DNA of 64,000 bases from contig DAOTTQ010000006.1 of NCBI GenBank assembly GCA_034437555.1, positions 1 through 64,000 of the forward strand, written 5' to 3'. The position numbers were made by a program, and so were the translations under genes. The number at the start of each line of letters is the position of its first letter. The first letter of the stretch is position 1. The DNA is from JANWYT01 sp034437555. Lineage in GTDB: Bacteria > Chloroflexota > Anaerolineae > Aggregatilineales > Phototrophicaceae. The notes under the pieces are model-generated. The model was not told the origin of the DNA. It saw only the letters and a list, made by a program, of their open reading frames with translations, and made no database searches. Positions 50,036 through 58,878 of the stretch are shown here, piece by piece.

Positions 50036-50800
50036 TTAGGCAAGTTCTTTCATCTTATTGACAATGCGCGGTAGTAACACCGCTGCATCACCATGAAGCA
50101 CCAAGTCTGCGTGTCTGTCAAAGAAGGTTGCTTCTAAATTAATGATAACAACTTTTGCCCCATTTCGCTTGGCAATCATGGGCAATTCACTGGCAGGCTC
50201 TACTTCTAGGGATGACCCCACCACCAGCATTAAGTCACATTTTTTTGCTTCTGACCGCGCCCCTTGTAGTTCTTTATAGGGTAATTGCTCACCGAACAAG
50301 ATTACATTGGGTTTTAGAATGCCATTGCACATCTCACAACGTGGTATAACAGCGCTTTCTAAAAACTGTAACATGCGTTCACTAAGCGGATAAACCTTGA
50401 AGCATTGAATACAGGTGCTATCGCGCATGTGTCCGTGTAGCTCATAGACCAGTTTACTTCCGGCGAGCGTGTGAAGCATGTCGATATTTTGTGTGATGAT
50501 ACTTTGTAAATGTCCTTCTGCCTCTAATTGTGCCAGTGCAAAATGGGCAGGATTGGGCTTTGCGTCTAATGTTTTTTGGGCAAGTGGGCGTACCCAATCA
50601 TAAAATGCTTTAGGATTTTGTCTAAAACCGAAGATACTGGCTACTGCCATGGGGTCGGCGTGTGTCCATAAACCCGAATCTGGACTGCGAAAATCAGGAA
50701 TACCAGAGGGGGTGCTAATGCCTGCCCCCGTAAACGATGTGGCATGGCGTGCCGACAGAAGCCATTCCGCCACTACTTTAACGCTATTTTCTATAATCAT
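50036..50800 (-). CDS. Sir2-family NAD-dependent protein deacylase
   Basis: 254 residues. The sirtuin motifs are complete: FTGAGISTPSGIPDFRSP (NAD pocket), ITQNIDMLHTLAG, catalytic His in ELHGHMRDSTCIQC and two zinc Cys pairs (CIQC and RCEMC), then KPNVILFGEQLP and VVGSSLEVEPASELP. It removes acyl groups from Lys in an NAD-dependent way. Protein targets are unknown. It lies between a histidine kinase and a receiver-ParA gene on the same strand, so it may act within that signalling unit. Confidence 0.95.
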   Translation of the reverse strand: MIIENSVKVVAEWLLSARHATSFTGAGISTPSGIPDFRSPDSGLWTHADPMAVASIFGFRQNPKAFYDWVRPLAQKTLDAKPNPAHFALAQLEAEGHLQSIITQNIDMLHTLAGSKLVYELHGHMRDSTCIQCFKVYPLSERMLQFLESAVIPRCEMCNGILKPNVILFGEQLPYKELQGARSEAKKCDLMLVVGSSLEVEPASELPMIAKRNGAKVVIINLEATFFDRHADLVLHGDAAVLLPRIVNKMKELA

Positions 50801-50841
50801 ATTTGGACAGAACTCTATTCATTCAAAGGCAGGTGGTGTGC

Positions 50842-52014
50842 CTAATTGTTGCCTCCACCACCTGCAATAGACTTAATTTTAGTTTTAAGGCTCTCTGCCA
50901 ATTTTACAAATTGTCCTGCTACAACGCTATTGGGCTGTAGGAAGATAATAGGATTTTTGCTTTCAACGGCTTGGAAAGCTAGTTCGGGCGCAGCGGAAAT
51001 AATGGCTTTAATTTCTCGTGAGAGCATACTCTCTACTTCTTGCCACGAGGTTTGAAGGCTAGATTGTGCGCGACTAAGGATAACAACACTTAAACGACTG
51101 CCACCGCCGTCTTCATCAATCTGCTTTACAATTTCGCGTGCCATGCTGAGTGCCATGCTGTTGGGTTCAACCACCAAAATAACCTTGTCCATCTCTGGCA
51201 ACAGTTTGGCTGTAAGGGGTGAGTAACCACTTCCCAAGTCAAAGATAGCGGGTTTTGCTATGGCGCGTAAATTATTGACAATGGCAAGCGCGTGTTCATC
51301 ACTAAACTTGATGTGTGCTTCTTTTGGGCTGATAGAGGATACTAAGGCACGTAATCCGCTTTGGTGTGTTGAAAGGGAATTCTCAACGGTTTTGGGGGTA
51401 ATATCTGCCAGAGAACCGCTAAGAAGACGCGACATGGTTTGTGTACGAATAAGACCTAATGCGACAGAAATGCCACCTTGTCCCAATCTAAAATCGGCAA
51501 GAATGGGGTTTTCGCCCATTTGAAGTAAACCGCAAGCCACGTTTACCGCTACAGAAGTTGTCCCTACGCCGCCTTTTGCACCAATGAACCCAATGGTTGT
51601 ATTGCGTGCGCGGGTAGTGGGTTGTGCTGTTTCTTGCTTGGTGGTGCTACGGGCAAGAATCGCTTTTACTCTGGAGGCGAGTTCTGCGGGATGTGTGGGC
51701 TTGGTTAAATAGTCATCCGCGCCTGCTTCAAAACCTTTTACTTTATCGTCAATGAGGGTTTTTGCCGTAAACATGATAATAGGAATTTCGTTTGTGGCAG
51801 CATTTGCCCTTAAGCGACGGCATACTTCTAAGCCGTTCATATCGGGCATCATCACATCTAAGATAATGAGATTAGGGTGTTCAGCCTCTGCTTTGGCTAG
51901 GGCTTGTCCCCCTGAATTGGCGGCTGCAACTTCATAGCCGTGCCGTTGTAACATGAGTCCGATGAGTTTTAAGCTGTCCACATCATCATCAACGATAAGA
52001 ATTTTTTCAGGCAT
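50842..52014 (-). CDS. Response-regulator receiver fused to a ParA/CpaE-type ATPase
   Basis: 390 residues. An intact receiver (about 1-122) has ILIVDDDVD, phosphoacceptor LIILDVMMPDMNG, Thr in MFTAKT and Lys in YLTKPTHP. A linker (about 123-138) leads to a MinD/ParA-type ATPase with deviant Walker A IGAKGGVGTTSVAVN and a CpaE-like order (FRLGQGGISVALGL, VILVVEPNSMALSMAREI). CpaE/TadZ proteins place pilus machinery at the pole. Here phosphorylation of the receiver could control ATPase-driven localisation. The neighbouring kinase and sirtuin genes share the strand; no pilus genes are nearby. Confidence 0.9.
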   Translation of the reverse strand: MPEKILIVDDDVDSLKLIGLMLQRHGYEVAAANSGGQALAKAEAEHPNLIILDVMMPDMNGLEVCRRLRANAATNEIPIIMFTAKTLIDDKVKGFEAGADDYLTKPTHPAELASRVKAILARSTTKQETAQPTTRARNTTIGFIGAKGGVGTTSVAVNVACGLLQMGENPILADFRLGQGGISVALGLIRTQTMSRLLSGSLADITPKTVENSLSTHQSGLRALVSSISPKEAHIKFSDEHALAIVNNLRAIAKPAIFDLGSGYSPLTAKLLPEMDKVILVVEPNSMALSMAREIVKQIDEDGGGSRLSVVILSRAQSSLQTSWQEVESMLSREIKAIISAAPELAFQAVESKNPIIFLQPNSVVAGQFVKLAESLKTKIKSIAGGGGNN

Positions 52015-52049
52015 TGGACAATGACTCCACTAGGGTTAAAATATATCAG

Positions 52050-52078
52050 AGTCTAACATGAATCATCAGGCTAGGCAA
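52050..52078 (-). promoter_or_regulatory. Promoter of the receiver-ParA operon
   Basis: On the minus strand TTGCCT (52073-52078), 17-base spacer, TAGACT (52050-52055). Transcription would start near 52043, about 29 bases before the ATG. Confidence 0.5.
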
Positions 52079-52110
52079 GCGAGCATTGTGATAGGTTTTG
52101 ATAACCTAAC

Positions 52111-52139
52111 TTGCCCCTCATCATCTTCAAAGATATAAT
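52111..52139 (+). promoter_or_regulatory. Promoter of the second histidine kinase gene
   Basis: TTGCCC (52111-52116), 17-base spacer, TATAAT (52134-52139). A 6-bp inverted repeat, TAGGTT-TTGAT-AACCTA (about 52092-52108), lies directly upstream of the -35 and between the two divergent promoters, so it may be an operator. Confidence 0.6.
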
Positions 52140-52187
52140 CTGATTTAAGGAACTTGCGCCGATAACACAGCCTAAAGAGACCATCAG

Positions 52188-53381
52188 ATGACCTTTAATG
52201 ATTTTTCAACGCTTGATAACATGGCACTACTACGCGATGTGCTAGGAATAATTGCGCGGCATCCGTCTTTTGACGACGTTGCTCCTGTGCTTTTGAAGTA
52301 TGCAGGGTCATTGACAGGTGCGAGTGCAGGGTTTTATTTAATTTTTGAAGCTCCTAGAACCTTAGTGGTTGCAGGAATAGAAGAAGCACAATTACCCAGT
52401 GACGACATATTGTATCAAGCGGTTAATCGCTTAACAGATGAACCCCATCTTGGTACAGACTTGCCTTCGCCCTTAAGTCGTTATGCGGGCTGGCTGATAG
52501 TGCCAGTACGAATGAGACAACGCCTTGTTGGCGCGCTGTACTTGCTCTTTGAAGGCGGTAACGCACCTTCTGAAGCAATGTTGACATTGCTTAAAACCCT
52601 TGTAGACGGATTTCTTATTATAACCAATAGCGCGATGGTGTCGGAACGTCACGATAACCTAACGCGTAATCAATATGAGTTTGTGCGAATTGTATCGCAT
52701 GATTTACGCTCTCCACTCACCTCTATTCGTGGGTTTGCCAGCATGTTAGAGTCTCATATGGTGGGCGAACTGAATGAAAAGCAGACGCATTATGTGGGTA
52801 AAATACTTTCTGGTGTTACCCAAATGACAGCGTTGGTTGATAATATTCAGGATGCGGGACGCTACGACCCCGAAACGGGCTTTTATGAGATGGAGAGAAA
52901 GCCTCTTGACCTTGTAGAAATGGTGAGAAATATCGTCCAAAATCACCTATTGCCTGCGGAAAAACTTGATTTAACCATTACTGCTGAAACCAGTGAAGAT
53001 GTTCCCATTATCAACGCAGACGCAAATATGCTAGAACGGGGCATCATTAATTTGGTAGACAACGCCATTAAGTACACGCCTAACGGTGGGCGCATTGAAG
53101 TAAAGGTGAAACGTGACGATAGAAATATCGTGATTACTGTAAAAGACAATGGTCTAGGCATTAGCCGAGAGAACTTGCGTCAATTGTTTCAACGGCACTT
53201 TCGCATCCGCCGTCCAGAACATCGACTGGTTAAGGGGAGTGGCTTGGGACTATTTATTGTTAGAAGTGTGGCATTAAGACATGGCGGCGATGCCTTTGTT
53301 GAAAGTGTTGAGGGGCAAGGTAGCACGTTTGGAATGACCATACCATTAACAGGAACAAACCTGCTAGGAGGTAGTGACTAG
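52188..53381 (+). CDS. GAF-domain sensor histidine kinase
   Basis: 397 residues, soluble. A GAF-like domain is at about 20-150 (YAGSLTGASAGFYLIFEAPR, GWLIVPVRMRQRLVGALYLL). HisKA box VRIVSHDLRSPLTSIRGFAS; HATPase N box NLVDNAIKYTPNGG, G1 VKDNGLGISRENLR and G2 GSGLGLFIVRSVALRHGG. It resembles the kinase at 48826-50016 but differs in its sensor. Divergent from the receiver-ParA gene with a shared intergenic region, so it may belong to the same circuit. A terminator follows. Confidence 0.92.
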   Translation: MTFNDFSTLDNMALLRDVLGIIARHPSFDDVAPVLLKYAGSLTGASAGFYLIFEAPRTLVVAGIEEAQLPSDDILYQAVNRLTDEPHLGTDLPSPLSRYAGWLIVPVRMRQRLVGALYLLFEGGNAPSEAMLTLLKTLVDGFLIITNSAMVSERHDNLTRNQYEFVRIVSHDLRSPLTSIRGFASMLESHMVGELNEKQTHYVGKILSGVTQMTALVDNIQDAGRYDPETGFYEMERKPLDLVEMVRNIVQNHLLPAEKLDLTITAETSEDVPIINADANMLERGIINLVDNAIKYTPNGGRIEVKVKRDDRNIVITVKDNGLGISRENLRQLFQRHFRIRRPEHRLVKGSGLGLFIVRSVALRHGGDAFVESVEGQGSTFGMTIPLTGTNLLGGSD

Positions 53382-53410
53382 CACTTAGACAGTTTAAGTT
53401 TAGGATAGCA

Positions 53411-53434
53411 ACCCCGCTAACAAGCGGGGTTTTT
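53411..53434 (+). terminator. Terminator between histidine kinase gene and mutL
   Basis: ACCCCGC-TAACAA-GCGGGGT followed by TTTT (53411-53434). Confidence 0.88.
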
Positions 53435-53468
53435 GCTACTATACCTTAAGAGAGGGCAAGAAAACACT

Positions 53469-55244
53469 GTGCCAATTGAGCTATTATCTGAGCTAGTGAT
53501 TTCACAAATTGCCGCAGGCGAGGTTGTTGAACGTCCGTCTTCTGTGGCTAAAGAATTGCTAGAGAACGCGCTGGATGCTGGCGCAAAAACCATTCTCGTG
53601 GATGTACAAGAGGGTGGGAGAAGACTGATTCGCGTTAGTGATGACGGTGCGGGTATTCCTAGCCATGAAGCCCGTTTAGCCATTACACGCCATGCCACCA
53701 GTAAGCTAAGAACGGCTGACGATTTATTTGCTATCACAACACTGGGGTTTCGTGGCGAAGCGTTAGCCAGTATTGTGGCGGTTAGCCAAACAACCATTGT
53801 AACGCGCCACAGACAAGAAAATGTGGGTGTTGAACTACGGATTGAGGGCGGTGTGTTGCTATCTGAACGGGGTATTGGCGTTCCTGCGGGGACGGTGATT
53901 ACTGTAGAAAACCTCTTTTATAATACACCCGCACGCCTTAAATTTCTAAAATCAGATAACACCGAGAAGCGTCAAATAGCGCAAATGGTGATGGACTATG
54001 CTATGGCATACCCCAATGTGCGCTTTGTGCTAGTACAAGACGGTAGGGAAGTTTTTCGCACCGCAGGAAGCGGTCAGCTTGCCGATGTGGTGGTGAAGGT
54101 GTTTGGGCTGGATGTGTTTAAGCAGATGATTGACATTTATGGCGAAGAAACCGTCCAGCATACCCAAGAAAAACTGACGGTGCAGGGGTTTGTCTCTTTG
54201 CCCGAACAGAACCGAAATGACCGTTCTCGGATTATTCTCTTTGTAAACGGGCGAGCCGTACAGGATAATCATTTGCTATATGGTATTACGCAGGCGTACC
54301 ACATGCTGATGGAAAAAGGACGCTATCCCTATGTGGTCTTGATGCTACAAGTTCCTCCCGATTTTGTGGATGTAAACGTTCACCCTACCAAAGCAGAAGT
54401 GCGCTTTCAGGATGCCAATCTTACGTTTGTGGTGGTGCAACGTGCTATCCGCGAACAATTGGTGCGCCATGTTAAGCCCACTCATGCCCATAACAACACG
54501 CCTCCACCCCCTCGTAAGCAGTCTTCCACCACATGGGATGCCGAACCTCAACAAATGAACTTTGGGTTGAATGTGCCACAAACAGCCCCGCAAAAACGCT
54601 CCTATGAAGCGGATGACATGAGCGATGAAGACCTACAAGCCATCCCCGAAGGGTTGGGACGACCCTCTAAACCACGTACATTGCCCATTTTACGGGTGGT
54701 GGGGCAAGTGGCGGGATCTTATATTGTGGCAGAGGGACCGGCAGGCATGTATTTGTTTGACCAATATGCCTGTCATGAGCGTGTTCTTTTTGATGACCTT
54801 GTAGAGATGGCACAACAAGGTGACGCTTTAGAGAGCCACGTTATTGACAGTGTTACTGTGGATATTGGGGGGGCAAAACTAAGGTTTTTGGAGCCGTTCA
54901 TTGCACCCCTCACGCGCTATGGCTTGGATTTGGAGACTTTTGGTTCAAACACGGTGATGGTACGTGCTATACCATCCTTTATTACGCCACAGGATGCCCC
55001 TACACTCGTTCAGCGCATTGTTTTGGTACTAGGAGAGGGTGGCGACTTTGAAACGACCGTCTTGGGGTGTTTAAGCCAGATAGGTGCGGTGAAAACGGGG
55101 CAAACTCTTCAGCCTTCGGATATGCAAACCATTATTCGCAAACTAGAGCGTTCACCCAGCCCTTTCGTAAGTCCGTCGGGCAGGCAAACGCTCTTGCATT
55201 TAAGCGCAGAACAACTGGCAAAGGAATTTGGTAAGCGTACCTAA
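53469..55244 (+). CDS. mutL: DNA mismatch repair protein MutL
   Basis: 591 residues from the GTG at 53469 (VPIELLSELV aligns with the usual MPI start; AGAGGG 12 bases upstream). The N-terminal GHKL ATPase is complete: ISQIAAGEVVERPSSV, ELLENALDAGA, DDGAGI, ATSKLRTADDL and TLGFRGEALASI. The Pro-rich linker is about 320-415. The C-terminal dimer domain has DQYACHERVLFDD where nicking MutLs have DQHAxxExxxxE, and SPSGRQ where they have CPHGRP. It therefore appears to lack a complete endonuclease site. MutL links mismatch recognition by MutS to strand removal. Confidence 0.92.
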   Translation: MPIELLSELVISQIAAGEVVERPSSVAKELLENALDAGAKTILVDVQEGGRRLIRVSDDGAGIPSHEARLAITRHATSKLRTADDLFAITTLGFRGEALASIVAVSQTTIVTRHRQENVGVELRIEGGVLLSERGIGVPAGTVITVENLFYNTPARLKFLKSDNTEKRQIAQMVMDYAMAYPNVRFVLVQDGREVFRTAGSGQLADVVVKVFGLDVFKQMIDIYGEETVQHTQEKLTVQGFVSLPEQNRNDRSRIILFVNGRAVQDNHLLYGITQAYHMLMEKGRYPYVVLMLQVPPDFVDVNVHPTKAEVRFQDANLTFVVVQRAIREQLVRHVKPTHAHNNTPPPPRKQSSTTWDAEPQQMNFGLNVPQTAPQKRSYEADDMSDEDLQAIPEGLGRPSKPRTLPILRVVGQVAGSYIVAEGPAGMYLFDQYACHERVLFDDLVEMAQQGDALESHVIDSVTVDIGGAKLRFLEPFIAPLTRYGLDLETFGSNTVMVRAIPSFITPQDAPTLVQRIVLVLGEGGDFETTVLGCLSQIGAVKTGQTLQPSDMQTIIRKLERSPSPFVSPSGRQTLLHLSAEQLAKEFGKRT

Positions 55245-56359
55245 CGGCTTTGCCATTGGAATGTACGCCACTGCCCCACCCCGCCAATGTAATTGTAAAT
55301 ACCCGCACTGTTGGCAGTCGCAATCGTTACACGCCATTGTATTTGGTGGGGTTGTCCGTCCGAAGGAATAAGGCTTTCGGGAAGCATGATAGACGTTTGC
55401 TTGGTCACTTGCAGCCATTGTTGGCTATTGGTGGTGTCTTGTACTTCTACCAAATACACCTCACCTGGTTTAAGAATACCTGCGCTCACCCACTGCAACT
55501 CAAAGATGGTTGCGGGTGCAACCGCGCCAGAAGGCGGATAAACCAGCCTTGCGGGGGCATAGGTGGGCGTGGGTGTGGCGGTTTCATTGCCACTGGGTGT
55601 AGAGGTGGGAATAGGGGTAGGCGTGGGCAAAGGAACGTTAATACATTGTCCAATGGTGATGAAAACATTGCAGCTGGGACCCCCACTGTATTGGTCGAAT
55701 TGGCAACCAAACCAATTGAGATTTTGATTGAGCTGGCTCATGATTTCTAGCGTGGTGTTGAAGCGTTCTGCGATGCCCACAATGGTATCGTTCTCAGCTA
55801 CTGTATAGCAACCCGCTGACGCGCCTTGTGGCAGTGTTGTATTGCCGATTCGTTCACCTAGCCCAAGCGAAGCATCTACTGTGAGCGTTAGTTCTATGCC
55901 TTCTGGAATAGGGGTGGCGGTTCTTCTGGGAATAAGAAGCTCTGTGCCGGGGGGTGGCAGAAAATCTGCGCTTGCTAAGCCGTTAATAGTGACAACGGAA
56001 CTAATTACGCCTTGGTCATAGGGTGGATACCCCCAAGGCTGTAATTGCAAAATGTACCCTAGTGTGTCGTTTGGCTGGATGACATAACTATAGGGGCCCT
56101 CCGTAGAGATGGGTGAAGGTTCTAGTGTAGGCTGATTAATGACAGGCGGTTGAGGCGGTTCTGTAACGATAACCAAAGCCTCGACCGTTGGTGATGGGGT
56201 TGCCGTTGTAAGAGTAGGCGAAGGCGTTAAAGACGGCGTGATCGTTTCTGTAATCAGTCGCTCTGGTGTAGGCGTTTCATTGGGTTCTACGTTCATGTTA
56301 CAGGCTGCAAGCGTGCTAATGGCACAGAGCAGACACAGGCGATAAAAGGCGTAACGCAT
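55241..56359 (-). CDS. LysM-domain lipoprotein
   Basis: 372 residues from the ATG at 56359 (GGAG 8 bases upstream, two bases after the previous stop). A lipoprotein signal ends with STLAACN, giving a lipid-modified Cys. A TPTP-rich region is followed by two LysM-like domains (YVIQPNDTLGYILQLQPWG and CYTVAENDTIVGIAERFNTT) that bind N-acetylglucosamine polymers, a second TPTP linker and a C-terminal fibronectin-like fold (ATIFELQWVSAGILKPGEVY). It is a paralogue of the neighbouring gene with the same linker-LysM-LysM-linker-beta layout. The stop overlaps that of mutL on the other strand. Confidence 0.88.
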   Translation of the reverse strand: MRYAFYRLCLLCAISTLAACNMNVEPNETPTPERLITETITPSLTPSPTLTTATPSPTVEALVIVTEPPQPPVINQPTLEPSPISTEGPYSYVIQPNDTLGYILQLQPWGYPPYDQGVISSVVTINGLASADFLPPPGTELLIPRRTATPIPEGIELTLTVDASLGLGERIGNTTLPQGASAGCYTVAENDTIVGIAERFNTTLEIMSQLNQNLNWFGCQFDQYSGGPSCNVFITIGQCINVPLPTPTPIPTSTPSGNETATPTPTYAPARLVYPPSGAVAPATIFELQWVSAGILKPGEVYLVEVQDTTNSQQWLQVTKQTSIMLPESLIPSDGQPHQIQWRVTIATANSAGIYNYIGGVGQWRTFQWQSR

Positions 56360-56361
56360 GG

Positions 56362-57687
56362 CTATTTCTCCGTAAGACCTTGCCACACGAAGGTGCGAGG
56401 CTCTGTTTGAAAGGTAATCTGTTCTGCTGCAGTTTGTAACACAATGCCCACTGTCCAGCGATACTCATGGCGATCTTTAACTTGCCCGCGCCACTCTGAT
56501 GGCACTAAGAAAAAGATGTCTGTGGTTAGCCCTGTAAAGTTTCCGCCGCTTGTCATATCAAAAATATCGACACGATACGCCTCACCTTCCCGTAAGGTTG
56601 CGGAGGGAATCCATCGCAAGGACACCAGCTCGTTTGTCCCAAAAAACTGCTTGTCAGAAGGGCTAACAATATTTGGCTTGTTATAGGTGGGTGTCGCAGT
56701 GGGTGTGGCTGTGGCATTAGGGTCGGGCGTGGGTGATAATGTGGGCATGGGTGTGGGGGCTGGCACACGCATTTGTTGCCCAATAGACAACTGTACCAAA
56801 CATTCGGGTCCCCCAAAACGCTCGCCAAACTCGCAACGTGCAAAGTCTACTTCGGGGTTTAATTCTGATAACACTTTGGCGTTTGCGTTGTAAAGCAATG
56901 CGAGGACAGTGATATTCTCATTAGGTTGTACCGAGTGCCACATAACCCCGGCAGGCAATGTGGCGGTTGCCGTAGGCGCAAACGGGTCTATGGATAGATT
57001 AAGTGACAAAAGCTCGTTTTCGCCCTCATTACTGCTACTACTGCCCGATTCTGGAATCGGTGTCTCTGTGGGAATTAAATTTGGGTCGAGTGTTTCTGTG
57101 GGCCAAGGCACAATAATCTCTTGTCCGACACGAATTTGACCCGCGTCGGTAATATTATTCAATGCCATCACTGTTGGCATTACGTCTAGGTTGTTATAGC
57201 CACAGGCAGTAATTGCGCCAATTAAAGAACCACCGTCTCCAATACGCTGAGTGCAAGGCGAACGAGTGGGAGTAGTAGAAGGTGTTGGGGTAGGGGGGGG
57301 CGTAAATGTTTCAGTAGGTGTTGGGGGACCCAACGTTACTGTAGAAAGACTGAGCGTTGGAAATGCTGTTCCAGCGGGTGCTGTTGCATCCATCAATGGA
57401 GGCATATCTAAGGCGACTCGGTTAATGAGCAGTACTACCACACCCAAAAATGCGATGAATCCAACGAAAAAGACAATGAATGCTCTATTCGCAGAAGGAT
57501 AGGTCGCTGATTCAAGAAGGTCGGTTTCGCCAAAGCGAAAGTTGTACCCCGTGGAATCCCCTTGCTCATTGTCAGGTTGTACAAGGGCGCGAACTTGCCC
57601 TAATGGCGTACCACAGCGACTACAAAGGGCGACGTTAATATGATTTTGGGTGTCGCAGGTAGGGCATATTTTAACTGAGTGTGACAA
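56362..57687 (-). CDS. Zinc-ribbon membrane protein with two LysM domains
   Basis: 441 residues from a TTG start with AGGAG 6 bases upstream. An N-terminal cytoplasmic zinc ribbon (CPTCDTQNHINVALCSRCG) precedes one membrane helix (FIVFFVGFIAFLGVVVLLIN, about 70-90). Outside lie a TPTP linker, two LysM-like domains (IGDGGSLIGAITACGYNN; WHSVQPNENITVLALLYN), another linker and a fibronectin-like end (ELVSLRWIPSATLREGEAYR). The layout links a cytoplasmic metal-binding domain to a wall-binding stalk. The downstream lipoprotein gene starts two bases later, so they form an operon. Confidence 0.88.
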   Translation of the reverse strand: MSHSVKICPTCDTQNHINVALCSRCGTPLGQVRALVQPDNEQGDSTGYNFRFGETDLLESATYPSANRAFIVFFVGFIAFLGVVVLLINRVALDMPPLMDATAPAGTAFPTLSLSTVTLGPPTPTETFTPPPTPTPSTTPTRSPCTQRIGDGGSLIGAITACGYNNLDVMPTVMALNNITDAGQIRVGQEIIVPWPTETLDPNLIPTETPIPESGSSSSNEGENELLSLNLSIDPFAPTATATLPAGVMWHSVQPNENITVLALLYNANAKVLSELNPEVDFARCEFGERFGGPECLVQLSIGQQMRVPAPTPMPTLSPTPDPNATATPTATPTYNKPNIVSPSDKQFFGTNELVSLRWIPSATLREGEAYRVDIFDMTSGGNFTGLTTDIFFLVPSEWRGQVKDRHEYRWTVGIVLQTAAEQITFQTEPRTFVWQGLTEK

Positions 57688-57759
57688 ATGACGCTCCTGT
57701 GACCGCTATAAACGTTACAGATTATAGAACGTTCTGTAGCTGTTAGGGAGGGCAAGCCC

Positions 57760-57777
57760 GCCTATCGTAGGATAGGC
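57760..57777 (-). terminator. Hairpin after the nucleotidyltransferase gene
   Basis: GCCTATC-GTAG-GATAGGC, a 7-bp stem, beginning one base after the stop. No strong T tract follows on the minus strand, so termination is uncertain. Confidence 0.5.
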
Positions 57778-57778
57778 G

Positions 57779-58747
57779 TTAGCTAATGCGTCCACGTGAT
57801 GTCACAATAACATGCTCAACATGCTCATTAGATGCAACGATGCCTCGCCCTAAAACAACGGCGTTACTAACGGTGGCACCGTAGCCAATGCTAGACCCTT
57901 TTTCTAAATAAACGTTGGGCCCAATGGTTGCTCCCTCGCCTACAATGACTTGTGGATCAATACGAACAGGAGGCACAATTTTTACAGAATAGGGCAATTC
58001 ACTTAAAATGTGTGTGTCGTTGCCTTCTTCTAGCAATTTGCGATTCAGGGTGAGTAAGTTGTTATCTGATTCGACCCGCAAAATCCACGATGTTTCTGCC
58101 AAAATAGCAGAAGCACCGGGCGTTTCTAGGTAAGTTTTGACAATTTGCAAGAAATTTTGCCCATAAGTTTCTTTTGGGTTGCGTGTGTTATGACGCAGAA
58201 AGTCCACAAAGTTCTGACCACAAATGGCGTAATCTAGTAGAATGAAGTGATTATCTGCTTGTGGCACAGACTGAATGAGCTTTGTGACGTTGTTTTCTTG
58301 GGTTTCTGCATAGAAATGCTGATCAGAACTGGCGAGTGCTAATTTTGCGCCTGTAAGAATAAGGCTGTTGGGATGCTCTTCTTCCAACCGTTGCAGGCTT
58401 AAAGCGAAGCGTTCATGTGTGAAGCTATTGTAGCTGGCAAAAAGGAACGGCTCTTTAAGTTGTTGGGCAACGCGCGTTAGACACGTCATTAGGTCGTCGT
58501 TGTCTGTTTGCAATACAATCTCGAACTTAGCATCTGGCACCCACTGTTTCATGAGATATGCGCCCACTGCGCCCTCATTCATGCCCACAATCAGTAGATA
58601 ATGCCTAATACCCGCGCGATAAAACTGCTCCATCACGCGCACGATTAACGGTTTGCCTAACGCCGGCAACATTGCCCGCGCACGGTCTTGAAGTAGCTGG
58701 CTTTTGTGGGCAGGATGCCCTGTGGCAAGAATCACGGCAGTTTTCAT
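57779..58747 (-). CDS. Sugar nucleotidyltransferase-like protein with left-handed beta-helix end
   Basis: 322 residues from the ATG at 58747. An N-terminal nucleotidyltransferase-like fold (about 1-220) has AVILATGHP, then MLPALGKPLIVRVMEQFYRA, and a C-terminal hexapeptide repeat region (VIVGEGATIGPNVYLEKGSS, IGYGATVSNAVVLG) like GlmU or GlgC. The usual catalytic loop GxGTRxxPLT is replaced by TGHPAHKSQLLQDR, so the typical pyrophosphorylase chemistry is doubtful. It may be a regulatory or binding paralogue. The substrate is unknown. Confidence 0.8.
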   Translation of the reverse strand: MKTAVILATGHPAHKSQLLQDRARAMLPALGKPLIVRVMEQFYRAGIRHYLLIVGMNEGAVGAYLMKQWVPDAKFEIVLQTDNDDLMTCLTRVAQQLKEPFLFASYNSFTHERFALSLQRLEEEHPNSLILTGAKLALASSDQHFYAETQENNVTKLIQSVPQADNHFILLDYAICGQNFVDFLRHNTRNPKETYGQNFLQIVKTYLETPGASAILAETSWILRVESDNNLLTLNRKLLEEGNDTHILSELPYSVKIVPPVRIDPQVIVGEGATIGPNVYLEKGSSIGYGATVSNAVVLGRGIVASNEHVEHVIVTSRGRIS

Positions 58748-58778
58748 CAATTACGCGCTCCTTATCAATGCAACACCC

Positions 58779-58807
58779 ATTATAACAGCACTGACAAATC
58801 ATCACAA
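58779..58807 (-). promoter_or_regulatory. Promoter of the nucleotidyltransferase-like gene
   Basis: On the minus strand TTGTGA (58802-58807), 17-base spacer and TATAAT (58779-58784) with an extended TG just upstream. Confidence 0.65.
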
Positions 58808-58810
58808 TTT

Positions 58811-58838
58811 TTGATGCAAACAATTTTCGGCATATAAT
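58811..58838 (+). promoter_or_regulatory. Promoter of the small helical-repeat gene
   Basis: TTGATG (58811-58816), 16-base spacer, TATAAT (58833-58838). The transcription start near 58845 lies after the in-frame ATG at 58843, which rules that ATG out as the start. Confidence 0.65.
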
Positions 58839-58878
58839 ATAAATGATTCAATGGTTTACCGTTTTAGGAGAGTTCCCT

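Noticed and set aside
58843..58878. ATG at 58843 as the start of the small helical-repeat gene
   Set aside because: It lies only four bases after the -10 element, so it would not be in the transcript, and it lacks a Shine-Dalgarno.
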